Below are positions 24,895-34,111 of a DNA stretch of 50,310 nt, piece after piece. A model generated the notes under the pieces. That model worked only from the letters and a program-made list of their open reading frames with translations, ran no database searches and was not told where the DNA came from. Source of the DNA: Anaerolineales bacterium. Lineage in GTDB: Bacteria; Chloroflexota; Anaerolineae; Anaerolineales; Villigracilaceae. The stretch lies in assembly GCA_017882145.1 (NCBI GenBank), contig JADGQB010000005.1, forward strand, positions 1 to 50,310. The letters are read 5' to 3'. The translations under genes were made by a program, and so were the position numbers. Within the stretch, counting starts at the first letter, position 1; the number at the start of each line of letters is the position of its first letter.

Positions 24895-24913
24895 GTTTGT
24901 TGAGACAACCAAC
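24895..24913. promoter_or_regulatory. Operator-like palindrome, candidate ROK-regulator site
   Basis: GTTTGTTG (24895-24902) and CAACCAAC (24906-24913) match as inverted repeats in seven of eight positions around an AGA centre. It sits directly after the -10 box, where binding would block transcription. Autorepression by the ROK protein is inferred. Confidence 0.4.
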
Positions 24914-24962
24914 TATGTGTAGTGATGTGTGGCTTTCGTCGAAACAATTCCCAAAACCCAAC

Positions 24963-26207
24963 ATGATTCCTGTTAATCATTATCGGACTGGTGATCAAGC
25001 CCTTGTACGCGAAATCAATCTTTCGTTAATCATGAATCACCTGCGCACAAACGCACCCATCTCACGGGCTGCCCTGGCGGAAACAACCGGTTTAAACAAG
25101 ACCACTGTTTCCAGCCTGGTTAACGAATTGATCGAGCGCCAGTTCGTGCAAGAAATTGGGCTCGCATCGCCGAGTTCAGGGCGCCCTGCCACGCTGCTGA
25201 AACTAAATCCAACCGCAGGTTTTATAGTCAGTTGCGAAATTGGGACTTATTTTATTCTTGTCATTTGTACGGATTTTTCGCCCAAGGTCATTTGGCGTCA
25301 CCAAGAACCATTTGATCTTGAACTTGGCCAGCATGCAATCATCGAACGCATGCTGGCTATTTTAAATCAGGCAATTGAGTCCGGGTGCAGTGCATGTGGC
25401 CCGCTCCTGGGTATCACAATCGGAATCCCTGGCCTGGTCGACCAGTCTACCGGAACGTTGTTGTTTGCCCCCAACCTGGGGTGGAAAGATATACCCATCC
25501 GTGCCATATTACAAGAGTCATTCAAAGTACCCTTGTTTGTGGACAACGAGGGTAATATTGCCGCCCTGGGCGAGCACTACTTCGGTGCGGCGGAGGGATA
25601 TGATGAGGTGCTTTATATTAGCGCAGGAGTCGGTTTGGGTGGGGGGATTGTCCATAACGGGCATGTGTTCAGCGGTGTGACCGGTGTGGGCGCCGAATTT
25701 GGGCACATGACATTAGATCCGGATGGAGAGATCTGCAAGTGTGGCAACCAGGGTTGTTGGGAGACCCAGGTGAGCCAACAGGCACTTTTTCGCCACGTTT
25801 GGAGACGAATTAATCAGGGGGAGGTCAGCAGACTGGCTGAAATGACAGGTCGCAGGCGAGATGCTCTGACAGTACCCTTGATCGTTGAGGCAGCGCGGGC
25901 GGGTGATGCCGTGGCGCTGACAGCATTGGAGATCATCGGGCGTCACCTGGGGATTGGGATTGCCTCCCTGGTGAATGCACTGAATCCTGAACTGGTCGTA
26001 TTTGGTGGTATCCTTAGCCTGGCGGGGGAATTCCTGATGCCAGTCATTGAAAAGGAAGTTGAGCAGCGCACCCTGAAATGGAATCGCGGTGCCATGCGAT
26101 TGGTGCTGGCCAAGCACGGCTCGGATGCATGTGTAATGGGCGGCGTGGCGACAGTTTACCAGGCGATCCTGGCACAACCAGATATCGTGGGCGCGCTTTT
26201 TGCATGA
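24963..26207 (+). CDS. ROK-family transcriptional regulator (NagC/XylR type)
   Basis: 414 residues from the ATG at 24963. The open frame extends upstream, but those codons look unlike protein and no ribosome-binding site marks any start. Residues 31-57 form the winged-helix DNA-binding part (ISRAALAETTGLNKTTVSSLVNEL split over the helix pair). The rest is the ROK sugar-kinase fold: GITIGIPGLVD, VDNEGNIAALGEHYFG, LYISAGVGLGGGIV, and the zinc motif CKCGNQGCWE. XylR-type ROK proteins sense xylose or glucose. Its place between the minus operon and the xylose-containing plus cluster makes it the likely regulator of one or both. Confidence 0.9.
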   Translation: MIPVNHYRTGDQALVREINLSLIMNHLRTNAPISRAALAETTGLNKTTVSSLVNELIERQFVQEIGLASPSSGRPATLLKLNPTAGFIVSCEIGTYFILVICTDFSPKVIWRHQEPFDLELGQHAIIERMLAILNQAIESGCSACGPLLGITIGIPGLVDQSTGTLLFAPNLGWKDIPIRAILQESFKVPLFVDNEGNIAALGEHYFGAAEGYDEVLYISAGVGLGGGIVHNGHVFSGVTGVGAEFGHMTLDPDGEICKCGNQGCWETQVSQQALFRHVWRRINQGEVSRLAEMTGRRRDALTVPLIVEAARAGDAVALTALEIIGRHLGIGIASLVNALNPELVVFGGILSLAGEFLMPVIEKEVEQRTLKWNRGAMRLVLAKHGSDACVMGGVATVYQAILAQPDIVGALFA

Positions 26208-26362
26208 GCCATTTTCTTTTTTCTTGCGAGCCATGTGCTGGTCGCAACAACCTATCCAATAACAAGATGTGTATCCATAAGGAGGTGAACGGCAAAAATA
26301 AACCAAAAATCCACTTAGCATCTTTCTGAAACCCCATTCAAATTTGAAGAGGAGAAAAATAC

Positions 26363-27790
26363 ATGTTTAAGAAATTAGCATTTGCACTAACGCTCGTCAT
26401 GGTAATGGTCATCACCGCCTGCGGACCTGCAGCCACTACCGTTGCTCCTGCGACCGTAGCACCCGCACCTGCGACCGCCGCTCCTGCGACCGCCGCTCCT
26501 GCGACCGCCGCTCCTGCCACTGCTGCCCCCGCTGGATCAAAAGTCACGCAATTAACGATCCTGTGGGCTCAATGGTCCCCGGCCGATTACCTGCAACAGA
26601 TCGGCAACATGTACGAGCAGGAAACCGGCATCAAGGTAAACGTCGTACAGGAACCCTGGGGTTCGTTTGGTGACCGGTTCAATGTTGCCATGGCTGCCGG
26701 CGGCACCGAGTGGGACATGGTTGGTGGTGACAGCCAGTGGGTCGGCCAAGGCGCAACTGCAGGCTACTATGTTGACCTGACCGATTTCATGAAGAGCAAT
26801 GGAATTGACAAGACCGTCACCCCCGCCACACTGCAATACTACGGCGAATATCCGGCTGGCTCTGGCAAATACTGGGGCTACCCGCTCGAAGGCGACGCGG
26901 ATGGTTGGGCCTATCGCACGGACCTCTTCACGGATCCTGCCAATATGGCTGCCTTCAAAACCAAATACGGCTATGACCTGGCTGTCCCCACGACCTGGGC
27001 CCAGTTGATGGACATTGCCAAGTTCTTCACCAAACCGGATAAGAGCATGAACGGTGTGGCGATCTATACCCAGAAGGACTACGATGCCATTACGATGGGC
27101 TTCGAGAACGTCATGTTCTCCTATGGCGCCAAGTGGCAGGCACCGGACAATACCGTCGAAGGTGTGGTCAACTCACAGGCAGCTATCGATGCTTTGCAGT
27201 ACTATCGCGACCTGTATGATTGCTGCCAGGCACCCGGCCTGAATAACGCTTTCTACACCGAAACCAATGATGCTTACATCGGCGGCCAGGTTGCGATGGC
27301 CATGAACTACTTCGCTTTCCTGCCGGCGTTGGCCAACCCCAGCACCGATCCGTATGCCAAAGTCACCGGCTACTTCGCCAATCCTGCCGGCCCGACCGGC
27401 AAACGGGCTGCAGCCCTCGGTGGTCAAGGCTTGAATGTCATCGCATTCGTCAGCCCGGAACGCCAGCAGGCTTCGCTTGATTTCATCAAGTGGTTCGCCC
27501 AGGAGAAGATCCAGGCACAATGGGCCGCTCTTGGCGGCTATACCTGCAACGCCAACGTGCTTAAGACCGATGCGTTCATGAAAGCGACCCCCTACAACCC
27601 GGCCTTTTCCGAGACCATGAACTTCGTTATGGACTTCTGGAACATCCCGACCTACGCTGCACTGCTGACCCCCTCGCAGAATAATTTGAGCGCCTTTGTT
27701 GTTGGAGGAACCGGCACAGCCAAATCGACCATGGACGCGATTGCGGCAGAGCAGACGGCTGCGTTGAAGAATGATAAGGTTATCCCCTAA
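26363..27790 (+). CDS. Sugar-binding lipoprotein of a CUT1 ABC importer
   Basis: 475 residues, family 1 solute-binding protein. The signal peptide ends at a lipobox (VITAC, Cys20). A linker of Ala-Pro-Ala-Thr-Ala repeats (to about residue 57) then projects the binding domain from the membrane. The mature part shows LTILWAQWSPADY, YEQETGIKVNVVQEPWGSF, WDMVGGDSQWV and the usual C-terminal FIKWFAQEKIQAQW. GAGGAG lies about 10 bases before the ATG. It is first of five transport genes. The ligand is unknown; later genes suggest a pentose, polyol or oligosaccharide. The preceding 155 bases show no clear promoter. Confidence 0.9.
   Translation: MFKKLAFALTLVMVMVITACGPAATTVAPATVAPAPATAAPATAAPATAAPATAAPAGSKVTQLTILWAQWSPADYLQQIGNMYEQETGIKVNVVQEPWGSFGDRFNVAMAAGGTEWDMVGGDSQWVGQGATAGYYVDLTDFMKSNGIDKTVTPATLQYYGEYPAGSGKYWGYPLEGDADGWAYRTDLFTDPANMAAFKTKYGYDLAVPTTWAQLMDIAKFFTKPDKSMNGVAIYTQKDYDAITMGFENVMFSYGAKWQAPDNTVEGVVNSQAAIDALQYYRDLYDCCQAPGLNNAFYTETNDAYIGGQVAMAMNYFAFLPALANPSTDPYAKVTGYFANPAGPTGKRAAALGGQGLNVIAFVSPERQQASLDFIKWFAQEKIQAQWAALGGYTCNANVLKTDAFMKATPYNPAFSETMNFVMDFWNIPTYAALLTPSQNNLSAFVVGGTGTAKSTMDAIAAEQTAALKNDKVIP
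26465..26524 (+). repeat. 15-base tandem repeat in the lipoprotein linker
   Basis: Four consecutive 15-base units encoding Ala-Pro-Ala-Thr-Ala; the first three are nearly identical in bases and the fourth has drifted. A related partial unit precedes them. Such repeats can change number by slippage, which would alter linker length without breaking the frame. Confidence 0.8.
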
Positions 27791-27833
27791 ATCAACGTTG
27801 CTGTTGAAGTAAAACTTTCAACTTATCTTTTTC

Positions 27834-27863
27834 TTGGGGAGGCGGCATATGCCGCCTCCCCAA
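27834..27863 (+). other. 30-base perfect palindrome after the binding-protein gene
   Basis: Bases 27834-27848 and 27849-27863 are exact inverted copies, forming a very GC-rich stem with a CATATG tip. No T-run follows. It lies between the lipoprotein and first permease gene and probably stabilises the upstream mRNA or ends part of the transcripts, so that binding protein exceeds membrane subunits. Confidence 0.7.
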
Positions 27864-27891
27864 CCATAGCCGCCAAGAAAGAGGCAGGATT

Positions 27892-28845
27892 ATGTCAGCA
27901 AGTGAATCCCAATTTAGCGGTCCAAACCTCAAGGTCCGGCAGCGCCATCTGAGTAATCGGGCAATCGTCAACCTGTTCATCTGGCCGACGCTGATACTCT
28001 TGATCGCAATGAACGTTTTCCCGCTGTTTTACAGTCTGTATCTCGGTTTTACCAATTACTCCGCAATTGCAGGAAAGGCGCCGGTATGGGTGGCGTTTCA
28101 AAACTTCAGTAGAATCTTGAATGATAAGAATTTATGGACATACTTCGCCACCACAGGCCGATATGCCTTGATGTCAGTCAGCTTGCAGGTTCTGGTTGGT
28201 TTTGGATTGGCAATGCTGGTGCGTGAAAAATTCAAGGGCGGGGGTATTTTGACCACGCTGATCCTAATCCCCATGATGATCTCACCGGTGGTGGTTGGCT
28301 TGTTTTGGAAGCTGATGTATAACCCCACCTTTGGCTTTTTTGATCCTCTAATCGGCTTTGCGAATCCTTCCAAAGCTCCGGATTGGCTGGCCAGCCGTTT
28401 TGCCGGTCAACCGGTGCCTGGTCTGGCCCTTTTAGCAGTGGTAATCGTGGATGTATGGATGTGGGCGCCGTTCGTGATGCTGCTGGTCCTTTCCGGACTG
28501 AAAGCCATTCCTGACTACCTGTATGAAGCCGCGGCCGTTGACCGGGCCAGCTCATGGTTCCAATTCTGGCGCATCACCTTGCCGCAGGTTGCACCCCTGT
28601 TGTTGATTGCCGTACTTTTCCGCACCATCGAAGCGTTTAAATCGTTTGACCTGGTGATGGGCATGACTGGAGGCGGACCTGGCGTACAAACTGAGTTGAT
28701 ATCAGTCGACCTCTACCGGATCGCATTCCTGGGACAATTCCGCACTGGTTATGGAAGTGCGTTGGCATATATCATCCTGATCATCATTATTGCTATCAGC
28801 AACCTGTATATCAAATATCTGAATCAAAGCAAAGGAGAGGGTTAA
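27892..28845 (+). CDS. CUT1 sugar ABC importer permease (UgpA/MalF-like)
   Basis: 317 residues with six predicted membrane segments. The first is FIWPTLILLIAMNVFPLFYSLYLGF, split around residues 28-52. The EAA loop that contacts the ATPases is near residues 200-225 (YEAAAVDRASSWFQFWRITLPQVAP). It forms the channel with the next permease. GAGGCAGG precedes the ATG. It lies 3 bases from the next gene. Confidence 0.92.
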   Translation: MSASESQFSGPNLKVRQRHLSNRAIVNLFIWPTLILLIAMNVFPLFYSLYLGFTNYSAIAGKAPVWVAFQNFSRILNDKNLWTYFATTGRYALMSVSLQVLVGFGLAMLVREKFKGGGILTTLILIPMMISPVVVGLFWKLMYNPTFGFFDPLIGFANPSKAPDWLASRFAGQPVPGLALLAVVIVDVWMWAPFVMLLVLSGLKAIPDYLYEAAAVDRASSWFQFWRITLPQVAPLLLIAVLFRTIEAFKSFDLVMGMTGGGPGVQTELISVDLYRIAFLGQFRTGYGSALAYIILIIIIAISNLYIKYLNQSKGEG

Positions 28846-28848
28846 CCC

Positions 28849-29847
28849 ATGGCTTCCTTTGAAGAGACTGGACCCCGAACCCCGGTTGTCGAACCGACCC
28901 GGGTTGACAAGGTACACCCGCGTGCCAAATTGGGGAAATCCTTCCGGGTGATCCTTACCCTGATCGTAACCTTCATTATGATCATCCCTGTCCTGGTGAT
29001 GATCATGACGGCCTTTAAATCCCGCGCCGATATCGTCACGCCGCCTCCCAAGGTGTTATTCCATCCGACCCTGGAAGGCTTTCTTTACCTGTTTACAGAC
29101 CGCTCCCTGTTCTCCCCTTCCAATCTGGAAGCCGCACGAGCCAATCCCGGGAATCTGGATTATTGGCAAAAACTCGCTCTCAGCGTAGGGCAAAAAATCA
29201 ATGGACCCAGTGACTACGTCGGCCGCTTGAAGAACTCGGTAATCATCGCCGGGACTTCTACGATCCTATCGGTGATATTGGGATTGTTTGCTGCCTATGC
29301 CTTCAGCCGATTTAAAATTGCCGGGAAGGACGACCTGTTATTCTTTATTCTGAGTACCCGTATGCTGCCGGGAGTAGTTGTGACCATTCCGCTTTTCCTA
29401 TTGTATAAACAGTTGGGATGGAATGACACACATATCGGGATGATCATTCTCTATACCGTGTTCAACCTCTCGTTTTCAGTTTGGTTGCTGAAGGGTTTCA
29501 TTGATGAGATCCCGATCGAGTATGAAGAGGCTGCCCTCGTGGATGGTTATACCCGCTTGCAGGCTTTCTTCAAGATCGTCCTGCCCCAGGCTGTCAATGG
29601 GATCGCCGCGACAACCGTCTTTTGCCTGATCTTTGCCTGGAATGAGTATGCTTTTGCGCTCATGCTCACCAGCCAGAAAGCCCGCACGGCTCCGCCCAGT
29701 ATCGCCACCATGCTTGGTAGTGGAGGCCTGGAATGGTCGGCAATTGCCGCCGGCAGCCTGGGCTTCCTGATTCCTGTGGCGATCGTTACATTCGTGCTGC
29801 GGGATTACTTGCTGCGCGGCGTCACCTTTGGCGCCGTCCGCAAGTAA
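28849..29847 (+). CDS. CUT1 sugar ABC importer permease (UgpE/MalG-like)
   Basis: 332 residues. After a 35-residue cytoplasmic N-terminus comes the first membrane segment (VILTLIVTFIMIIPVLVMIM). A long outside loop of about 80 residues follows, larger than in MalG. Four or five more segments come next, with the EAA loop YEEAALVDGYTRLQAFFKIVLPQ at about residues 223-245. It ends with LRDYLLRGVTFGAVRK, typical of this subunit. GGAG lies just before the ATG at 28849. Confidence 0.92.
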   Translation: MASFEETGPRTPVVEPTRVDKVHPRAKLGKSFRVILTLIVTFIMIIPVLVMIMTAFKSRADIVTPPPKVLFHPTLEGFLYLFTDRSLFSPSNLEAARANPGNLDYWQKLALSVGQKINGPSDYVGRLKNSVIIAGTSTILSVILGLFAAYAFSRFKIAGKDDLLFFILSTRMLPGVVVTIPLFLLYKQLGWNDTHIGMIILYTVFNLSFSVWLLKGFIDEIPIEYEEAALVDGYTRLQAFFKIVLPQAVNGIAATTVFCLIFAWNEYAFALMLTSQKARTAPPSIATMLGSGGLEWSAIAAGSLGFLIPVAIVTFVLRDYLLRGVTFGAVRK

Positions 29848-29874
29848 ACATCTTGATAAAAATGGAAAATAAAC

Positions 29875-30972
29875 ATGTCCACGATTGAGCTCCGGCAAGT
29901 CGAAAAGAAATTTGGCGATCTCCACGCAGTCAAACCGCTGGACCTGACCATCCAGGATGGAGAATTTATCGTCCTGCTTGGTCCATCCGGATGTGGCAAA
30001 ACCACCACGTTGCGCATGATCTCCGGGCTGGAGACAGTCTCCGGTGGGACGATCTGGTTGAATGGGCGTAACGTGACCTGGTTGCATCCCAGCGCCCGGG
30101 ATATTGCTTTTGTGTTCCAATTCTATGCGCTTTACCCACATCTGACGGTCTGGAGAAACATCGCTTTCCCACTCCAGGCGCAAGGTGAATCGCGCGAAAC
30201 CGTTGACAAGCGGGTTACTGAGGTTGCGCAATTGTTGCGGATCGAGCATCTGCTCGGCGCACATCCAGGCCAATTAAGCGGCGGTGATCAACAGCGCGTG
30301 GCGCTGGCGCGCGCACTGGTGCGCAGGCCGGCCGCCTTCCTGATGGACGAACCCCTGGGAGCCCTGGATGCCGACTTCCGCGAGTCAATGCGCTCTGAGA
30401 TCAAACGCCTGCACGTTCTCCAACATGCCACCACGGTCTACGTCACGCATGACCAGATCGAAGCCATGGCCATGGGCGATCGGATCGTGGTTATGTCCGA
30501 AGCTGCCATCCAGCAGATTGGTACACCATCCGATGTTTACAATGATCCTTCCAACCTGTTCGTGGCACGTTTTATTGGCAGTCCTGGCATGAACCTTGTT
30601 CCTGGCAAGTATGCCGATCGGGTTGTTCAGATGGCGGGTTTGGATAACCGCTATGCTGTGCCGCAAGGATGGCACACTGCTTTGAACAAAGGCCTGGATG
30701 GCGGTAGCGATATCGTCGTCGGTTTTCGCCCTGAAGCTGCCCAGATCAATGATCGCGGATCACTGGTTGGTAAAGTTTACGCCAGTGAAATGCAAGGGTC
30801 TTCCGCTGTCCTGCACCTGACGATCAATGAGAATGAAATTATCCACATCCGCACAGACCGATTAATCCCGTATCCCATTGATACCTTGATCCATTTTGAC
30901 ATCAACCCACAAATGGTTCGCTTCTTCAATCCCAAGACGGAAGCGGCCATCAAACCAGAGGTGGCCCAATGA
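29875..30972 (+). CDS. CUT1 ABC importer ATPase, first of two (UgpC/MalK-like)
   Basis: 365 residues. Complete ABC motifs: Walker A GPSGCGKTTT, Q-loop VFQFYALYPHLTV, signature LSGGDQQRVALARAL, Walker B FLMDEPLGALDADFR and H-loop VTHDQIEAM. The C-terminal 120 residues form the TOBE regulatory domain. Its stop overlaps the start of a second, clearly different ATPase (ATGA at 30969-30972). Both keep all catalytic residues, so they may work as a heterodimer, as proposed for rhizobial glycerol importers with GlpS and GlpT. Confidence 0.93.
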   Translation: MSTIELRQVEKKFGDLHAVKPLDLTIQDGEFIVLLGPSGCGKTTTLRMISGLETVSGGTIWLNGRNVTWLHPSARDIAFVFQFYALYPHLTVWRNIAFPLQAQGESRETVDKRVTEVAQLLRIEHLLGAHPGQLSGGDQQRVALARALVRRPAAFLMDEPLGALDADFRESMRSEIKRLHVLQHATTVYVTHDQIEAMAMGDRIVVMSEAAIQQIGTPSDVYNDPSNLFVARFIGSPGMNLVPGKYADRVVQMAGLDNRYAVPQGWHTALNKGLDGGSDIVVGFRPEAAQINDRGSLVGKVYASEMQGSSAVLHLTINENEIIHIRTDRLIPYPIDTLIHFDINPQMVRFFNPKTEAAIKPEVAQ

Positions 30973-32030
30973 GTCACGTTGAACTTCAGCACATAACCAA
31001 GAACTTTCCGGGCGTAACCGCGCTGGAAGATGTTTCCTTTGATGTAAAAGATGGGGAATTCTTCGTGCTGTTGGGACCAACCGGTGCTGGAAAAACGACC
31101 ACATTACGGGCGATTGCGGGCCTGGAACACCAGGATGCAGGCTCAATCCTGTTTGATGGCGAGCTGATGGACAACGTGACACCCTCGGACCGTGACGTAG
31201 CGCTCGTGTTCCAGCAGTACTCGCTTTACCCGACCATGTCCGTTTTTGACAACCTGGCTTTTCCTCTGCGTTCCCCTTTGCGCCGCACATCTGTAGAGGA
31301 GATCCGGAAAAAAGTGGAAGAAACAGCCGAAATATTGCACATTTCCCATCTTCTGAAGCGTAAGACCGCTCATCTTTCCGGTGGTGAAATGCAGCGTGTT
31401 TCGATTGGACGAGCTATTGTACGCTCACCGCGGGTGTTCCTGATGGATGAACCGCTCTCCAACCTGGATGCCAAGTTGCGTGAAGCCTTGCGGGTTGAAT
31501 TACAACATTTACAGAAAACCCAAGGCAGCACGACACTCTTCGTTACCCATGATCAGATCGAAGCACTCACCATGGCTGACCGCATAGGCGTTCTAAATGA
31601 AGGAAAGCTTATCCAGGTGGGCACACCTGAAGATATTTATGACCGACCCTCGACAACCTTCATTGCTCAACTGGTTGGCTCGCCTCGGATTAATCTCTAC
31701 AATGCCCAGCAGCAGGATGGAACCATCACCATTTGTGATAGCGATATCCACATGCCTGCTCCGAAAGATGGCAAGCTGCCGGCAGACTTTCAAGTGGGCT
31801 TGCGCCCCGAGGATGTAGACCTCGATCCGAATGGAATTTTCTCCGGTCAACTTGTCCTGGCTGAACCACTGGGAGTTGAAACGATCCTGCATATTCAGTC
31901 CAATAAGTGTACATTACTAAGTATAGTTCCAGGGATAAGCACATACCATCTCGGTGATCTGTTGAAATTCAACATTGCTTATGAACATATCCACTATTTT
32001 GGTTTGAACGGCGATCGCTTTAAGTCCTAA
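30969..32030 (+). CDS. CUT1 ABC importer ATPase, second of two
   Basis: 353 residues. Walker A GPTGAGKTTT, Q-loop VFQQYSLYPTMSV, signature LSGGEMQRVSIGRAI, Walker B FLMDEPLSNLDAKLR and H-loop VTHDQIEAL are all intact. A C-terminal TOBE domain follows. It starts inside the stop of the first ATPase, so the two are made together. It ends 21 bases before the epimerase gene, linking transport to catabolism in one transcript. Sequence differs enough from its neighbour that recent duplication is unlikely. Confidence 0.93.
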   Translation: MSHVELQHITKNFPGVTALEDVSFDVKDGEFFVLLGPTGAGKTTTLRAIAGLEHQDAGSILFDGELMDNVTPSDRDVALVFQQYSLYPTMSVFDNLAFPLRSPLRRTSVEEIRKKVEETAEILHISHLLKRKTAHLSGGEMQRVSIGRAIVRSPRVFLMDEPLSNLDAKLREALRVELQHLQKTQGSTTLFVTHDQIEALTMADRIGVLNEGKLIQVGTPEDIYDRPSTTFIAQLVGSPRINLYNAQQQDGTITICDSDIHMPAPKDGKLPADFQVGLRPEDVDLDPNGIFSGQLVLAEPLGVETILHIQSNKCTLLSIVPGISTYHLGDLLKFNIAYEHIHYFGLNGDRFKS

Positions 32031-32051
32031 TCTCAGAGAGGAGAGTTCACA

Positions 32052-32903
32052 ATGAAATTCGGCGTAAATACCTGGGTTTGGACCGCTCCACTGACCACGG
32101 ATGAATTGGAAGTTTTGGCACCCAAGATTGCCAAAATGGGTTTCAACCATATTGAGATTCCCATCGATGATCCCAAAACCCTTGATTTCAAGAAATGCCT
32201 CGAAATCATCACAAAGGCGGGGATCACCAGTATCAGCTGCTGCGTTGCGATGGGTCCCGACCGCGATTTGATCGACCCCGATCCAAAGATCCGCCAAAAC
32301 GGCATTGATTATGTGAAAGCCAGTATTGATGGATTGGCGCTGCTCGGTGGTAAAAATCTTGTTGGTCCTTTCTACTCTGCGGTGGGGCGCACCTGGCAGC
32401 AGTCGGCTGAAGAACGCGAACACGACATGCAGATCCTGATTGAAATACTGAAGGATATTGCGGAATATGCCGGTAAAAAGGGAATTACATTGGGGCTGGA
32501 ACCGCTCAACCGGTTTGAAACCAGCTTTATTACCACAGCCGATCAAGCCATCGAGCTGGTTGATCGGGTGAATCACCCGGCTTTAAAGATCATGCTGGAT
32601 ACCTTCCACATGAATATTGAAGAGAACTCAATGGGCGATGCCATCCGGAAGGTCGGGCCGCGCCTGCTGCAGGTTCACAGCAACGAGAATAACCGCGGCA
32701 CTCCTGGCGCCGGGCATGTGCCCTGGAAGGAAGTGGCGCAGGCTCTGAAGGATATTAAATTTGACGGCGTTATGGTGATCGAATCCTTCACCAGCAAGGT
32801 AAAAAGCATTGCACGTGCTGCAGCCATTTGGCGGCCTTTGGCTTCGTCCCAGGATGCATTGGCTGCGGACGGTGTGGTTTTCTTGCATGAGTTAATGAAA
32901 TAA
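32052..32903 (+). CDS. Ketose 3-epimerase-family protein (D-tagatose/D-psicose 3-epimerase-like)
   Basis: 283 residues, close in layout to D-psicose 3-epimerases (about 290). The metal ligands are at nearly the same positions: Glu150 (GLEPLNRFET), Asp183 (LDTFHMNIEE), His209 (QVHSNENNRGTPG) and Glu244 (VIESF). It also has GPFYSAVGRTW. Such enzymes invert C3 of ketoses such as tagatose, psicose, xylulose or ribulose; substrate range is broad and cannot be fixed here. GAGAGGAG precedes the ATG. A paralogue lies at 45157-46005. Confidence 0.87.
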   Translation: MKFGVNTWVWTAPLTTDELEVLAPKIAKMGFNHIEIPIDDPKTLDFKKCLEIITKAGITSISCCVAMGPDRDLIDPDPKIRQNGIDYVKASIDGLALLGGKNLVGPFYSAVGRTWQQSAEEREHDMQILIEILKDIAEYAGKKGITLGLEPLNRFETSFITTADQAIELVDRVNHPALKIMLDTFHMNIEENSMGDAIRKVGPRLLQVHSNENNRGTPGAGHVPWKEVAQALKDIKFDGVMVIESFTSKVKSIARAAAIWRPLASSQDALAADGVVFLHELMK

Positions 32904-32936
32904 ACAAACTGGACTTGAGACTACGGAGGCAATATC

Positions 32937-34040
32937 ATGGATAAATTGAATATTGCGATTGTCGGTTTGGGATTTGGAGCGGAATTCATTCCCATTTACC
33001 AGCGCCATCCGGATGCCAATATGTACGCCATCTGCCAGCGCAATGAAGAAAAGCTGAAACAGATCGGTGACGCATTCGGCATTCAGGCACGCTACTCGAG
33101 TTTTGAAAAACTGATCCAGGATCCTAAAGTAGATGTAGTGCATATCAACTCCCCAATTCACGAACACGCCCGCATGAGCATTGCAGCTCTGAAAGCCGGG
33201 AAACATGTTGCCTGTACCGTGCCCATGGCGACTTCGGTGGAGGATTGCTGGCAGATCATTGAAGCCCAGAAAGCTTCCGGCAAGAAATATATGATGATGG
33301 AGACCGTCATCTATTCACGTGAATATTTGTTCGTCAAAGAATTGCGTGATACCGGGAAGTTGGGCAAAATCCAGTTCCTGCGTGCAGCCCACCAGCAGAA
33401 TATGTACGGTTGGCCGGGATATTGGGAAGGCCTGCCGCCCATGCATTATGCCACTCACGTGGTAAGCCCCTGCCTGGCTATGGGCGGCGCGATGGCGGAG
33501 TATGTTTCCTGCTTTGGGTCAGGCAAGATTGCGGATGCGCTCATTCAAAAATACGGCTCTCCTTTCGCCGTTGAGACAGCCCATATCAAGCTGAAAGGTT
33601 CGGATCTTTCCGCGGAGGTCACCAGATCGTTATTTGATGTCGCCCGCCAGTACATCGAGAGCTTTGATGTTTATGGCAGCGAAATGAGTTTCGAATGGCA
33701 ACTGGTCTCAAACGAAGAGCCTGTGGTTCACCTGGGCGGCGAAGATGCCAAACATGCCGCCATAAAGGATTACGCCAATCTCCTTCCAGAAGGAATCCGT
33801 GAATTCACAACCAAGTGCGTTTATGACATGGCCGAGAATAAGCACCTATCCTTTATTCAGGGCTCCGGGCATGGTGGTTCACATCCGCATCTTGCCAATG
33901 AGTTCCTTACAGCTATTGTCCAAGACCGTGCCCCATTCCCGAATGTCTTTGAATCCGCAAATTGGACTTCCGTAGGCATCCTGGCACACGAATCCGCCAT
34001 GCAGAGCGGAAAGCTGATCCAATTACCTGACTATAAATAA
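32937..34040 (+). CDS. Gfo/Idh/MocA-family oxidoreductase with altered EKP motif
   Basis: 367 residues. N-terminal Rossmann fold with IVGLGFGAEF, then VVHINSPIHEH and the segment AGKHVACTVPMATS, where the family's EKP reads TVP (residues 94-96). The Lys that normally sits at the active site is therefore absent. The C-terminal domain has HYATHVVSPCLAM, keeping a His near the substrate site. Family members oxidise sugars, polyols or keto-sugars with NAD(P). The change may mark a subfamily with another reaction, for instance one where NAD stays bound. A GGAGG lies 7 bases before the ATG. Confidence 0.87.
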   Translation: MDKLNIAIVGLGFGAEFIPIYQRHPDANMYAICQRNEEKLKQIGDAFGIQARYSSFEKLIQDPKVDVVHINSPIHEHARMSIAALKAGKHVACTVPMATSVEDCWQIIEAQKASGKKYMMMETVIYSREYLFVKELRDTGKLGKIQFLRAAHQQNMYGWPGYWEGLPPMHYATHVVSPCLAMGGAMAEYVSCFGSGKIADALIQKYGSPFAVETAHIKLKGSDLSAEVTRSLFDVARQYIESFDVYGSEMSFEWQLVSNEEPVVHLGGEDAKHAAIKDYANLLPEGIREFTTKCVYDMAENKHLSFIQGSGHGGSHPHLANEFLTAIVQDRAPFPNVFESANWTSVGILAHESAMQSGKLIQLPDYK

Positions 34041-34111
34041 CAAATAAAGTAATACCAATATCTATCCATTTCAAACCTCTGCGTTCAGATATCTTGAAAG
34101 GAGTGTGAAAT

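Larger units (their letters stand above)
24514..24962. promoter_or_regulatory. 449-base divergent intergenic region
   Basis: This separates the eight-gene minus operon from the ROK regulator. It holds a candidate promoter for each side (24621-24647 minus, 24865-24892 plus) and an operator-like palindrome (24895-24913). The rest is AT-rich and I see no gene or structured RNA in it. The open frame continues upstream from 24963 to 24804, but that stretch looks non-coding. Confidence 0.55.
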
